In this document: one piece after another, positions 1 to 13,300 of the stretch
How the letters are laid out: each line of letters begins with the position of its first letter
Position numbering within the stretch: the first letter of the stretch is position 1
Source: Certhia americana
Taxonomy: Eukaryota; Chordata; Aves; Passeriformes; Certhiidae
DNA length: 64,000 nt
Reading direction: 5' to 3'
Assembly (NCBI GenBank): GCA_018697195.1
Contig: JAGMWU010000051.1
Span: 62,001-126,000 of the forward strand
The notes under the pieces: generated by a model
The model's database searches: none
The model's input: the letters and a program-made list of their open reading frames with translations, nothing else
What the model was told of the DNA's origin: nothing
Made by a program: the position numbers and the translations under genes

Positions 1-636
1 CTGCCATTGCAGTCAGACAGCCAGACTGACTGACCATCACTGTGCAGGGTCACAGGTTCCTGTCCTCAGGGCTTCCTTGTTCGCAGTTTCAGAGAACTCC
101 AAGATCTTAACCTCTGTCTCTGCAGTGCATTCTCATGTGCTGTCTCCTGTCTATATAAGCGCTCAGTTTGCTGATCTGTAGCTGTGCTTTAAGCTTGCTA
201 AATTCATGCCTGGGTAGAAGTAGCCATTGCACCACAAAAATCCACCAAGCAGGAAAAAAACACACCTTATTATTTAATACCACAGCTGATCTGTTCTAAC
301 AGAGCAAAGTAACATACCAATACTTTTATCCCTCATTTATACAGATTTTATTTACGAAAATATTTTGGCCAACATTTTAAATTTCTGATTATTGATAAAC
401 AGAAAAGAGCTTTTTACCAGTTCACCAACAAGTTCATACAACAATATTCCCAAGGTTCATTTCCCTGATTTAATTAAGTTCTTTAACAACAGCAACTTTT
501 CCAAGCAGAATTTGAGTATTTGCAACTTCCTGTCTGGCTTTCTCTCTCCCATTCTTTACAGAAGATTATTTGGTTTAAATCCATTCCTTCCAATCTTCAG
601 AGTGTTTTATTTTCTTTTACCTTCTTTCTCACTTTT

Positions 637-667
<31 letters not shown>

Positions 668-3500
668 GTGACTGTCTTCTCTTTGGTGTTGTTTTGCTCC
701 CTTTTTCCATTATAGTTCTGCCTCTCTGCAGTGGTTTTCCTCCCTCTCCCACTGCTGCACACATTGCTGCTGTTCAGAACAGATAAGGACCTTGTGAGAG
801 AGCTTCTTTGTTGGGTATTTTTGTGGGAATTTGTTGGTTTTCGGGTTTTTTTTGGTCAGAGAAATGCACACTAAAAACTCTTTAATCAAAGGACACCCCA
901 TTTAGTTACACTCCTTAGTTTTTAAAAGCAAACTCATGTATTCAGACTTTTTTATGAACAAGTTCAAACTAAAGTCAAGGTCAGAAACAGGGCAGTTAAC
1001 AGTTTGTTTCCTCTCTCATTCACCCTTTTATGCCCATTTTTTACCTTTTTATATATGGTATATGTATCATTTTACCCTTTTATATGTACTTTTTTGCACG
1101 TCACTACTGAAATGATCACACTTTCAATATTGCTAATAGAAGGCAGGTGAGAGAGAGGCAGGTGCAAAGTAACAAAACCTGCTGGTAATCACACTCTGTT
1201 AGGTCAGAGTTGACTGTAGGGAGGTCTTGCTGGTACAGAGTTATTTTACAGATCATGTCACTCTGCAGGGCATGCACACAGATAGGGCTGCAAGTCAAAG
1301 CTTATCTTTGAAAATTAATTTTTACATTCAATCATGGGTAAACTGCAAGTGAACTGACACTGGCTTTTGAAAACATACTTTGAATTTCTGAAAGTTTCTT
1401 TCTTCTTTGCAGTTTTTTATAAACTATTGTGTTTACCAAGATGACAAACTAGTAAAATTCAGTCAGCTCCAAGTTAGAAAAGACTAATCCCCTGACAGGG
1501 AGGAACTGGCAGTTCCATTCTGCAAGGAATTTTATCTCAATCAACAGGGGCAGATTGGCTTCCTGCTGTGGAAAAAAATAAGGCAAAAGTTAGTTGGTGT
1601 CTTAAAGACACTTTTTAGAAAGCTCAATAAGCTTTCATTATGAGTTTGGCTTGGTTTCTTTCAAACTAGCAGGTTCTGGCATAATGTAGGATTTACTTTA
1701 TTGTAACTTCTTAAAAGAGCAAGATGTCAAAAGTTAATCAACTTTGCATCTCAGTTCACAGAACCACAGCTGGATAATCAGATGCATTGCTTTTTACAGC
1801 CAAAGCCAAGCAGCTGCATTTCTTAGCCTTATTACATCCTTTCAAGTGTAATTTCCAAAGCTGGCAACAATCCCCCAAATAAGCAACTGACTTAATGTAC
1901 TGTTTAGCGCACTTAGACAAACAGATTTACTATAAGAGATAAACCTGAGGTTGAATCAAGTGTTGAACTAGTGCAGTTATTTCTTTTAAGTGTGTATTTT
2001 ACCTCTCAGACATCCTTACTTGCCTTTCTTTGCTGCTTTTATTGAAAGAAACTCCTTCGTTTTTCAAAGTTCAAGGGTTTCAACTCAAATCAAAATTCTT
2101 TTTTCACTGTGACTTTTGCTCCTGAACTTTCTGCCAGTTTTCTCATAATGGTGTTGGCCTGTCACTGTCATATTTAATCATTCACCTTTTAAAACAATAA
2201 TATGGAAATATAATGGATAATAATACTTTGTTACTTTTTATTGTACATTTGGAAAAGTATCTAAGCCTCCTTTTGATTGTACTTTATGTAGCTACTTTTG
2301 TATTGTGTTTGGCTGGAAAGTGTTGGTATTCCTTGTCCTTAGTAACTTTGCAACTCCTTGCAGGGGAATCCAGAGCTTATGAAATGTACTGTTGTTGTGA
2401 CTATTCTTGGGGTTTTAAAATAATGGTGTAGTTTAAGGATATGAAAGGAGCAAGGCTTATAGGAAAACATAATAACACCAGATTAATCAATTCAGACTGA
2501 AAAATGGAAATGCTTTCAACGGCCTCTCTTCACCAAAATTTCCTCTTACATTTCTTTTTAAATGAATGTGAAATAAAGAATATTAGGCATTGTAAACCTA
2601 CTGGATGGGCCAGACATTACTCAGGCAAAACACTGAGCAAAGCTCAGGCAACTATTTAGCAAGTCTTTGTAATTCCTATCTACAGCTGAAAAAATATTCT
2701 AAGATATGCAACACATTCTTTAGTAATACATTCTAGCATTAGTACAATACAGTGTCAAATATCATTCCAAACTGCATTTCATACATAGCTGCTGGGTTTA
2801 GGGAGAAGAATATCACCTAGTTCTTTTAAAACAAAGTGTCTTTGACTTTCAGGTTTACAGAACCCTCAATATCAGCATGTTGAAATTCCTTGCTGCTTGA
2901 CTGGCAGCAGTGGAGGGTGAAAGGCAAAGAGCTGGAAATGCTGTAGAGCTTCCCCAACTCAATCACGTGTCTGTTTTCAGGTGAGGCTACTTGCATTCCT
3001 CCTCCCTCCCTGTTCTCACTGATCCTACCCTCCATCTTCCTTGTCCTAGGACTATGATTCACCAAATATTTGTTAAGCCTTTCTAGAGGCTGCAATATAG
3101 CAATATAAGAATAATAACAAAGTGAGAAGTGGTGTCTAGGGAATGTAACACAGACAGCTCACAAGGACAGAGTGTCCTTACTTGGCTGAAAGTCAGTGAT
3201 TTCACAGCGGTCAACACAACTGATATTGCCAAAACCCTGGATATGGAGTAAAAACTGTGCTTATGTGCCATCTTACTGGCTATAATTACCAAAATTCTTC
3301 CTAAAACTATGCCAGAACATCAATAAGACTCTAGCATTTCCTGAACATAGCAGAATGGTCAAATCAATCACATGGACATGCGAAACCTGTGAGTCCTGAT
3401 TGTACCCAAACCCAATGGAAATGGCTGATTAGAGAAAAAAAGGAAAGGGGGACGCTTATGCCAAGAAGTACTTCAGGTCTTGAAAAATCTATAAAATGGT
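1..3500. other. AT-rich stretch with no recognisable gene
   Basis: Open frames here are short (about 110 codons or less), overlap in several frames and have no recognisable domains or plausible splice-linked coding pieces. The only clear structure is the poly-T run near 639. In mammals the gene on this side of FAM118A is UPK3A, but I could not identify any exon of it here. Confidence 0.6.
639..667. repeat. Poly-T homopolymer tract
   Basis: An uninterrupted run of about 29 T lies inside a wider pyrimidine-rich stretch. It could be the poly(A) tail of an old antisense retroposed sequence or simple slippage. No recognisable element body adjoins it. Its exact length is prone to assembly error. 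Confidence 0.85.
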
Positions 3501-3507
3501 ATCATGA

Positions 3508-3735
3508 GTAGAATCCTGGAATCACAGACTGTTTTGGAGTGGAAGGAACATTAAAGCTCATCTTGTTCCAGCCCCTGCCACAGGCAGGGACATCTTCCAT
3601 TATCCCAGATTTCTCCAAGTCCTGTCTTTGGGGACTTCAGAGATGGGGCAGGCACAGCATCCTGGGCAATGTGTGCCAGGGCCTGACCACCCTCACAGCA
3701 GAGAATTCCTTCTGCACATCGTTTTGAAAACTCCA
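3508..3735 (-). mobile_element. CR1 LINE 3'-end fragment
   Basis: Read on the plus strand it shows the usual reverse-complement CR1 3' end: a 'gaatcctggaatcacagac' start, a 'ggaaggaacattaaagctc' block, then the 'ccctgccacaggcaggga' block and 'gaccaccctcacagcagaga'. The element therefore points to the minus strand. It is a 5'-truncated, diverged copy with no coding capacity. Confidence 0.85.
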
Positions 3736-3995
3736 GTCATGGAATTAAAACCAGAGGATATGCATTTCCAACACAGTTTTGCAACTGGAATTTGGGGGCA
3801 CGGGTCTGTAACAGACTCCTTTGGCACAGCCTTTATCCACTGTCTGGATTAAAGCAAGGCGCTTCAGAGTGAGGAAGTGGGACTGCTGATGGGGGAAAAA
3901 AATATGCTAAATATAGTTAACCAAACACCAGAGTAAAAACCATGCTGAAGGTGATTTATTTAAAATATGAATATCGATCTAATATCGATACATAG

Positions 3996-4630
3996 TGTCC
4001 ATTTTGTCCAATTGTGACGGACAAAAGACTCTCTAACAGTTAAGTTAGAACGTGTATGTTTATTGACTGCCAGGAAGCTGCGTGGGATAGCTCTCCAATA
4101 CGCACTGCAAAAATCACAGGTAATTACAAAGCCTTTTATCCACAAGAATGTTGAATACACAAAATACTAATGCATATTCATACCCCTGTCACCTCCTCTT
4201 CTCCGCTTCCTATGCTAATTGACAAAAAAGGCTATTAAGCATGCGTAGTTTGTTCTCTGAAATGAGTCGGGGGTCTTATGTGGGGAGTGGTCACCAAAAG
4301 GAGGAAGTAAAACTAGTCTTCCTCGTTCTAAACTTTCAACCTTTGATGGGTATGTGATAAATGCCTCCTTGGAGTTGCCTGTTCCCAAGACTGTTTCTAG
4401 AGATAGAGGGTCTGCAATCATCTTGTGTTTTTGGGGTCTATTGATCAATTTCCTTGTTTTTCGTTACAAGCCCAGCTTACACAAACATAAACTTGACAGA
4501 CAATGAGTTTTTAGATCCGGAATATCTTATCTAAAATCTGGTCTCTCTTAACCATCCTCTGAATTTTAACTGATTTCAGCAAAGCTTATTTTTCCCAGCT
4601 AAGTCAGCAATATCTTCAAAATTAGTGTCT
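3996..4630 (-). mobile_element. Probable endogenous retrovirus LTR (solo or fragment)
   Basis: On the minus strand the element shows LTR-like promoter order: a TATA-like GATAAAAGGC at about 4133-4140 is followed about 75 bp later by AATAAA (complement of 4059-4064) and then a short U5-like end. A 5-bp direct repeat catag at 3991-3995 and 4631-4635 would fit a target-site duplication. The ends do not form clean TG...CA on both sides, so boundaries are uncertain. No retroviral coding frame is present. The family cannot be named from the sequence alone. Confidence 0.5.
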
Positions 4631-4739
4631 CATAGGAAAGACCTGGAAGTTTTTTTACGCTCCGGCTTTTAGGATACTAACAGCTTTAAAAAGAATAAAA
4701 TAAGAAAAAAAGATAGAGAGGGAGAGAAGGCTCGGAGGC

Positions 4740-5870
4740 TGTGGGTGTTGACGGTGTGGCTCATTGACAGCAGCCAGCTGTGTGCAGCCCTTGTCCCCCC
4801 GCAGGTGAGCGCTGCCACCCGCGGTCACAGCACCGCGCCTCACCATGCCCCGGCCGCCCCACCGTGCCAGCAGTAGAGCCGCCCAAGGTAACGCTGCCGT
4901 CTGTGCCTTCTGTTTTTAATTTTTTGGTTTTTTTTGTTTCGCATTGCCCTCGCAGCAATGTTTTCCATCTCTAACACCTCCACCACCACCGGTGCGTTCT
5001 CGGAGCGCTGACTGCAGAACGTGCGGCTGACCCGGTTCGCTTTCCCCGGGTTTCACACAGAGCCGCAGCCGTGTGCTCTTGCCCCTCAAAGGTTTCCAGC
5101 GCTTCCAGGGGCCGCGGCCTAGAGGGCAGACCCGTTCCCCTCCACCGCGGGGTCTGAGCCGGGAACGGCCGCGACTCGGGAGCAGATTTTAATTGGGATC
5201 TGCATTCCGGAGCTGCCCGGAACCTCGTCGGCGGAGCGGCTGTTTCCCGGGCGGCGGGAAGGCTCGGCCAGCAGCGCGGTCGGGGCGCTCCCGGAAACCG
5301 GCAGGGAATTGGGACCGGCGGCTGCATCTGGCCCGGCCCGGCTCCCGCTCCTGCTCCCGGCGTGGTTCTTCTCAGAGGGAACTGGCGGGCTCGGGGCATT
5401 CCTTTTCCCGCGGCTGCCTGTGCGTTGAACGTTTGAGGTTGCTTTCAGAACATAGAAATATCTGGAAACACTCGCTTCGTCGAGTCAGCGCGGTGACCTG
5501 GAGTTTCAGTCGGTGAACAGAGCTCTTCTTTCCCTGAGAGAAGCGGAGAGCGGGGAAGATGTAAGGTTAGGAGTTGTTCCGAAGCGCCCCCCGTTGTGTT
5601 GGGGGCAAGGATCCAGCTCCCCTCCCGGCTGTCGGGCATCCCTAGATCGCAGTGTGCTCCGGCTGCCGTGAGGAGCCCTGGCTGACCGTCGGCTGCCCCC
5701 AGCACAGCGCTGCTCATTGCCGGCGGAGCTCCCGCAGCACGGCGGGCTCTGCCCTCCATCGCTTGTCCCCGTCTCCCTGCGGCTCATCGCCCTCGCACCG
5801 CTGCGCCCTCCGGGCAGCAACTCCAGGAGGAAACAGCGACGTCTGAAATGCTGGCATCGGTCTGGTGAGT
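4740..5870. promoter_or_regulatory. CpG island, probable FAM118A promoter
   Basis: G+C and CpG density rise sharply here against AT-rich flanks. It is the only CpG-rich block upstream of the first FAM118A coding exon. An E2F-like inverted pair (tttcccgg ... ggcgggaa) lies near 5242-5260. Several overlapping open frames on both strands are a by-product of GC richness. The transcription start cannot be fixed from sequence, and the island may serve divergent transcription. Confidence 0.65.
5821..5864 (+). other. FAM118A: Candidate 3' part of a non-coding first exon of FAM118A
   Basis: A strong donor (tctg|gtgagt) at 5864/5865 sits at the downstream edge of the CpG island. The first coding exon at 7355 has an acceptor just before it, so an upstream non-coding exon must exist. 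This donor is the best candidate, with another at 4886/4887 (cccaag|gtaacg). The 5' boundary given is arbitrary. Confidence 0.3.
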
Positions 5871-6017
5871 TCGTTCCGTTTGGGTACTTGCAATTAATAA
5901 AGCTTGCTTGAATGGGGTTATAAAATAAGAACTGGCTTTTCCGCAAAAGTCAGCTGCCCTTCCTTCCTGTGTTTGTTTTGGCATTGTGCGCTCGTACTGT
6001 TCCCATGAGCGAAGGAG

Positions 6018-6115
6018 CCTGGGGGGGGTGGTTAGGGCAGGTTCTGGTGATGCTGGGGTGCTGGCCTTGGTGATCTGAAAGGTTTCTGCCAGCCTTGATG
6101 GTTCTGTGTGATTTT
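6018..6115 (+). mobile_element. CR1 LINE 3'-tail fragment
   Basis: The order 'cttggtgatctgaaaggttt', 'ctgccagccttgatggttct' and 'gtgtgattttt' matches the 3' terminal part of CR1 in sense orientation, ending in the characteristic degenerate ATTCTGTG-like tail. It is short and diverged and lies just downstream of the FAM118A CpG island. Confidence 0.6.
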
Positions 6116-6289
6116 TGCCCTAGACAGATTGTTGTCCTGGTTTTTGGGCGTGCTAGTGATGAGAGCGGGGCAATTCCTTATCTTATTGTTGGTCAGGGAA
6201 GAGAGTACAGAGAAAATAAATATTACAGCAAGAAAAGATTTTTACGCCTTAAAAGACACCCTGGGTGCATTTGCTGAAGACATCTGTGT

Positions 6290-6510
6290 TTGTTTGGGTT
6301 TTCTTTGCTTGGGTTCGTTATTTTGTTTGCTTTTTGGTGGGGGGCATGTTTTGGCTTTTTTTGCTTTGGGTTGGAATTGGTTGGTTTTTTTGGTGGGTTT
6401 TTAAATTTAGGTTTTTTTTAGCAGGGGGGTGGGGGTTGGGGGTGGCTTACTTTTCCTTTTTGTTTGTTTATTAATTAATTTATTTATTTACTTATTGATT
6501 TACTTTTAAG
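6290..6510. repeat. Low-complexity T/G-rich tract with TTTA repeats
   Basis: Long T and G runs alternate, including three closely spaced G runs at 6424-6445, followed by TTAA/TTTA repeats at about 6470-6510. The G runs could form a quadruplex on the plus strand. No coding potential is credible here. Confidence 0.7.
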
Positions 6511-7363
6511 TTACTTTTAAGTTAGTCAAATGATCTCCAAAGGTAGAGTTTCTTGCTTCCAAATTAGCTTCCAGAACATAAATGCAAGAGCTGGCAGCTA
6601 CCTTAGGAGCCCTAAGCTGTGGCACAATGTTTATTTGAGGGATTAGGGACTGCAGTTTGCCACCACCACCAAAAACTGTCTCAAAGCCAAAGAAAATATA
6701 CATCCTCGTAAAAAAATTAAACCCATGTAATGCAACTTGGTAATTAATGATCTCATAGCCAGTTCTCCTGACAAGATGGAGTCTTTCTTGTACTTCAGAC
6801 ATAAGACATAATAGATGATACAGAAATAAGTTGTGTTTTTTTCGCCAGAAAATACTTTAAATAAAATCTGTTGTTCCCTGCAGTCTGGCCATGTAGCCTG
6901 GTGGCTTTCAGAGGGCTTCTTGTGAGCAGGATGTCATGGAAGTCTGGTTTCCACAAACTGGATTGAGTAAACGGATTATTATGAAAAATAAAATCAAGAA
7001 ACTCATAAATTGACTTGGAATGATTTGTAGTTTTAGTGGGTATGATAAATTTCATCTTGCATTTAGACACAAGTATTTTTTAGCTGCACGAATAGCTACA
7101 TCTCTGTTATCTCAGTCCTGTGGCATTTGGAAGCTTAAGTGGAGCTGTGCTGGGTTTGCACACTTGTCCTTTGGCAGGTTTGTTCCCATCAGTGCCTTGC
7201 TTCACTGGGATGTGACACATGGAGCCTTGATATTAAAATAGTTGGTAGGAATAAAGAGAAAAAAGTCAACAATAATACATCTGGTTTTGGTTTTGGCTTT
7301 GGCTTTTTCTAAGGTAGAAGCATTAAGAATTATTTTGCTTTTTGTTTTATTCAGGGCTCAGAG

Positions 7364-10300
7364 ATGGATTTGCCAGAAGGGGCCACAATTAGAAGTGAGC
7401 AGAAATTCAGGTAACTTGTTGATTATTATTAGAGCTGATACAGAACTGTCTCTTAATGAAAATCTGAAACCACAGTGAGAATAAATTACTGAATATTGAA
7501 TGCAAGAACATCATGCCTGAAAATTTGAAATTGTCCCAGCAGCTAAAATTATCTCAGTCAGTTTCTTCACTGACCAAGTACTTCATGCTCTCTCAAGTTG
7601 TTTAGGAGGAATAAATAATGAGAGGAAACAATCTGGGCTAAATGTAGCAGGAAGGCATGGGCTCATCAAACACATTTTATTTGTAGGCACTAGCTGGCAG
7701 CCATACCTACATGTTTATTACTTTGCCTGAGGCCATTTGAAGTTGAACGTTATAGTTTGACCTAGATAGTTTCAGGTGGTTGTGAAATAAGAGGTGTTAA
7801 TCACCTTTATTACCATGTACCAGGAACTGAAAATCTGTAAAGGTAGTTTAGAAAGTCAGGGGAGTTCTGAGTTTCTGTACTACTGAAATCCTTTTGTTTG
7901 TAAAGAAGTGATTTTGCTGTATAGTTTGTATGCATTTTCACTTCTTTGCTGAGTAATCATGAAAGAAAGAGTTTCCTCACAGTTCCCTGTGCTGGTTTGT
8001 GCAGAGACTATGGATGTTACACCAACACACCTCTGAGAGGGATCTGTGGGTAGTAATGTCTTAATAGTGAGTTGGATGAGCCTTTGATCTTAACCAGCAT
8101 GACTGCCATGTTCACATATCCCACAGTGATCATAAATGAGAATAAAATATTCCAGTTTTTCCCAGAAAAAACCCAAAAGTTTATTATGGCTTGCCCCTTT
8201 GAAATAATTTTACTTCCTTTCTATCACACATGTATTAGTTCAGTCATTAGACAATTTTTTACCTACTTTTTTCAAAATTTCCTTGGAAATGGTGTTTGGC
8301 TTGCCCAGTGGCCTAGAAATTGGCAATTGTCAGTTTGGATCTCAGAGACAGTAGTGATTTGAAGCTGTTGCCTTTTTTTCTGGCTGGCAGTAACCATGCA
8401 CATTTTTTGGTGTGAAATGGCAAAAAGTCTTCGAGGCTATTGTTGGTTTGGGGGAGGCCATGAGCTTCTGTGGCTGCCCATCTCATCCTGTTGTGTAGGA
8501 ACGGAGAACTCTGTTCCTGCTGGTTAGTTGGTGTTTTGCAGCAGCTTTGATGGCTCAGGTGAACTTCTGGAGTCAGTCCCTGAGCTTTTCAGGCAAGCCA
8601 GGAAATGCGCCGTCAACAATGAACGCTTTTGTTTTCTGTGTTCAAGAAAATTCTTAAAAAGTCTCGTAAGAAAGCAGCCTCGGGACCTTCTCCTGGTAAT
8701 TGGGACAGGGGTGAGTGCTGCAGTAGCCCCAGGAATCCCAGCACTCTGCTCCTGGAGGAGCTGCATTGAGGCTGTCCTTGGAGCAGCTGAGCAGCTGGAG
8801 GTGCTGCACCCGGGCGATGTCGCTGAATTCCGTAAGAAAGTAATCAAAGAGAGAGACCTGCTTGTGGTTGCACATGATCTCATCAGGAAGATGTCACCAG
8901 TGAGTATGTTTATAACCTGTTGATTTCCAAACCTACTGCTTTTGTTCTGTTGTAAGGAAACTACTTCCAAAAGTTGAATTTTTTCTGGTGAAAATGGAAA
9001 TCCTGTGAGTAATCATACAGCACATTGTACATTTCGGGGAAGCTAAAAAATCCCTGAGTTTTAGTATAAGTTAGCATTCATCACAATTAATGCAAACAAG
9101 AATCCTGACTATTAAATACTTGCTGTAATGTTTCTAGAAGTGAAAGAGGAATTCCTAGATCTGTGGCTATAGCTGGAGAGACCCTGAAAGTACAGGTAAG
9201 CCTTGAGCCTAGTGATTACCTTGGGCCACACAGTGTGAATCACTGGTGCAGCTCATGCTTCTCTGAGGACAGCCCATGCGTGCCCAGTCTCAGTCATCCA
9301 CCTGAGTTTCCAGAGGTTTTCCAGCTGTGTTAAGACCTTTGCCAGGTCTTCCTTCTAGCTGAAAAAATCTGGGTTACAGACATAGTGCTAAATATAGGCT
9401 GAGGTGTGATACGAGTCTGCATAAGTCTGCATGTGTTCATAGCAGACATAATAATGTTTTTTCAACCAGGAATGAAAAGACAGAGACATCCCCCCCTCCC
9501 CTTTAACAGTGTATCCCAGGGTAATATAGCTGAGTAGTGATAAAATACTGGTATGTCTGAATCCAGGGTAAGCTAATTTTAGTGGCGTTTTATTGTACTT
9601 GTATTACAAGCTCTCTTGGGAAACCGAGACAATTGTTGGGAGCTACACTGAGCAGAGGCAAGAGCCCTAGAACAAAGTGAGATTTGTTTTGGGTGGTTTT
9701 GGTTGGTGTACTGTTCAAGCCCTCTTTTACAGGAATGCTTTGGCATCAAGTAGCCAGGTGGTTCCTGTGGGAGGCAGCTGTAATGGAGCCTGATGGAATG
9801 TTCCTCTCCTCTTTCCTCAGCGTACCGGGGACACGAAGCCCAACTTCTTCCAGGATTGCTTAATGGAGGTGTTTGATAATTTAGAACAACACATTCAGAA
9901 CCCTGTGGTTCTGCAATCGATCCTGAGGCTCATGGAGAGAGGCACAATGGTTCTGACTACAAACTATGATAATTTGCTTGAAATATTTGGTCAGCAACAG
10001 GGTAAACCTATGGAATCTTTAGACCTTAAAGATAAGGATAAGGTACGATGGGAGCAGTAAAATTATTAGAATTAATATATGGCAAGTTAGCACATAAGCT
10101 GCACTGAAAGCTGTTTTCCTGTTTAAAGAGTCAAGGGTAAAAGTTGTTAATTGTTAAAGCTACAGCAGATACCCAGGCATTTCTTTTACATGTCTCTCTA
10201 TTCTGAATAATCCGGTAACAGTTACCAAGGAGAATTTCAGTGACATGCGTGTTCACCAATTCCCTGCCATTTACTGGAAAAACCCCACAATTTATTTAAC

Positions 10301-13300
10301 TTCTGTAAAGTCATTGTTGAAATTTCAAATAGAAATTCACCTGGCTGGTAGATAAATTGCTGTTCATGCTTTTTCTGGCAGTGCTGCTGGAACTTGCTTC
10401 TTGGTTGACTGGCTGTTTAACCCAAAAAGCCAGAGACAAGCTGCGGATCAGCCATCACCTCTTTTACGATTTAAAGTGAGCTGTGTAATTAGTAATTACA
10501 ATCTCCTGCTGTAGGAAGGTGCAAAAGGAGTTGTTCCTGCTTGAAGTGGTTTATAAGTCAGTTCAGCTGTTTAGTTTTGCAGATTCATGGTGAGTGTGTA
10601 TTGTATTGTATTATAACAAAAGGATGTGTCTTGCATGATGTGCTTTAGGTTCTTCAGTGGGCAAGGGGCCATGTAAAATATGGAGTTCTTCATATTCACG
10701 GCTTGTATACAGATCCCTGTGGAATGGTGCTTGATCCCTCGGGATATAAAGATGTTACTCAAGATCCTGAAGTCATGGTTTGTGTGATCTTTAAAATTTT
10801 GACTATGTTTCACCAAACAGTTTTCTTTTAAACACTGCACACAAGATACCTAAGGCTCTGTGGGGTCATGCAAATTAAATACTTGGGGGCTGAGGAGTTA
10901 TTCAGAATTATTCAGAAAGGTGAGCCTGTTGCAAGGGCAGTCTGTGCCCTTGGGTACTGTGGCTGTGTAAATCACATCCAAACTCCTCAGCTGGATGTCA
11001 CAATTTATATTAATCTTTGGAAAGAACAGGAGCCTCAAAATACTGGACACCAGGACAAGGATTCATGATCATATGATTGCTAGGTTTCTTAGGATTTAAA
11101 CTGGTACCAGCTCTGGATCCTGGACTTAACGTCATTTTAGCTGTCATAGGAAGCCAAACATTTGATCAAGAATATTCATTTTCCTTATTTAGAAAAATGA
11201 ATATTCATTTACTTATTTCCTTATTTATTAATTTCTTTATTTTTATTTAGAAAAAGGAATATTCATTTCCTTAGTTAGAGACTGACCTAACAGGAATGCA
11301 ATACTCTGTCACTCTAATTCTTTCAATTTAAATTCCTTGCTGGCAACACTTACATGCCTATTTAAATTCCATGGAATGGCTTGGGTTGGAAGGGACCTTA
11401 AAGATCATCTTGTTCCAACTCCCATATTTGTATGATAATTTTGCCCTTTTTTTAAATTTTTTTTTGGGGTAGGAACAATGGTTATGAAATGTTGGTTTGG
11501 CCTGGTTCTAAAACATTTGCTTTTTTAAGATCACTAGTGAAGTTCTGCTCTTCTGGTCCTTTTCTGGCTGATGTATTTTGAAAGTTCTGACCTTGGCTTT
11601 TGTCTGCTGAAGTAAATGTGTCTCTTCTTTGTTTCTTTTTCCTTCACAGGAGGTTCTTCAGAACTTGTACCGAACCAAGTCTTTTTTGTTTTTGGGTTGT
11701 GGAGAGACTCTGCGTGACCAGATATTCCAAGCTCTTTTTCTTTACACAGTAAAGAACAAAGTGGACCTAGAACATTACATGTTGGTGCTTAAAGAAAATG
11801 AAGACCAATTTTTTAAGCTCCAGGCAGATATGCTGCTGCATGGAATAAAAGTGGTTTCCTATGGGGACTGCTTCCAACAATTCCCAGAGTATGTGCAGGA
11901 TCTGGCTGCTCAAATCTGCAAACAGAGAAGTCCAGGTAATGTGGCCCCTTCAACAGCACAGTCTGGAGCATGTACTGGGCAGTTTGTGCTGCCTGAACAC
12001 TGCAGCTGATCCGAGGCACTGACCTCCTGTGCAGCTTTGTTGCTTGTGAGGGACATGCAGAGTTGGAACATGTGGCTAAACTGTAACTAGATGGGGGTTT
12101 TTTGAAATCTCTGGATTTTGGAGTTCTGTGAATTCTTGCAATTTTAATCTTGAGTTCCAGATTTGTCTCTTTGTTAGTATTTGGTAAAGATGTTTACTTA
12201 ATATATGTTTCTGATGTGAACTACTTCAACTTATTGAGTATTACATTATCAGAATGTAATGGCTTGTCAGGAAAAGAGGCTAAGATAATTGAAAGGATTA
12301 ACTGCTGGGATAAGCTGGTTGAGCCACAATATCTTACTGAGCATAGAATGGGAAATTAAATCACTGAATCCAGTAAGTGTTTGGCTCAGTACACTTAGGG
12401 TTTTGAAGAGAACAAAGACAAACAACAACTGTATGTCTAAGGAAAGAGATTTCTTTAATGTTTAAAACAAGGACAGTTCTGTTTTTGTTTATCCATCAAA
12501 CAGAGGGAAATAACTGAATGACCTTGGAAAGAATTGCTGTTTGACAGCTCTTTTATTTATCATTTCAGTGACATTATTTTCTATAAAATTATTCCCAGGT
12601 GGTGCATGGCAGGAATCTTTCCCTGAAAAGTGCATGCCCAAATTAATATCCTGGTTTTTGTGACTTGATGAATATTCTAATTAGACTGCATTATGTTTTT
12701 CTTTCCATGAAGACTAGAAAAAGAATATTTATCACACTATTGAGATTTCAGGAAGTTTGTCTGTAGTCTGATTTGCATCAGACTTGCCAGAAGAGGAACC
12801 TTACTCAGATTTCAAAATCTTGTGATCTCATTTACTAGTCAAGATCCCAAACCAAACCATTTTCAGGTGTGCAGAACTGCTCTGTTCATCACCAAACAGT
12901 CAGGGTTTGGTTTTTTGTGCCTATTTTCAAACTCTCTTCTAAAATGTAGCAGGGGGAGTTTGTTAAAAGTGTTGTATTAAAGAAGTGAGAAATGCAAAAC
13001 CAAAATAAACCTAACGCAGACTGGGGACTACAGGCCCCTGGATACTCACTGGAAAAAAACCACAGCAAACGACAAGCAGTCCAGGAATCCTGGAATGCCT
13101 TGAGGACCACTTCCTAGGAGAGGTGATGGAGAGCCCAACAGAGGAGAGGCTCAGCTGGACCTGAGGTCAGGGCTGGTAGTAGCCTGAGCTGGAGTAATCA
13201 TGTCCTGGTGGAATTCTCAATCTGCTAAACCATGATGAAGTTGTGTAGCCATGTTATTTGAAAAATTGTGTCAACTGGGGAAAATTGTGCATTGTGTCCC

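Noticed and set aside
151..175. TATA-box-like tatataag with downstream sequence resembling a core promoter
   Set aside because: No transcript, coding exon or second promoter element can be linked to it.
4971..5946. Several frames of 100-146 codons on both strands
   Set aside because: They overlap each other in a CpG island, are rich in Arg, Pro, Gly and Ala from base composition, and show no domain.
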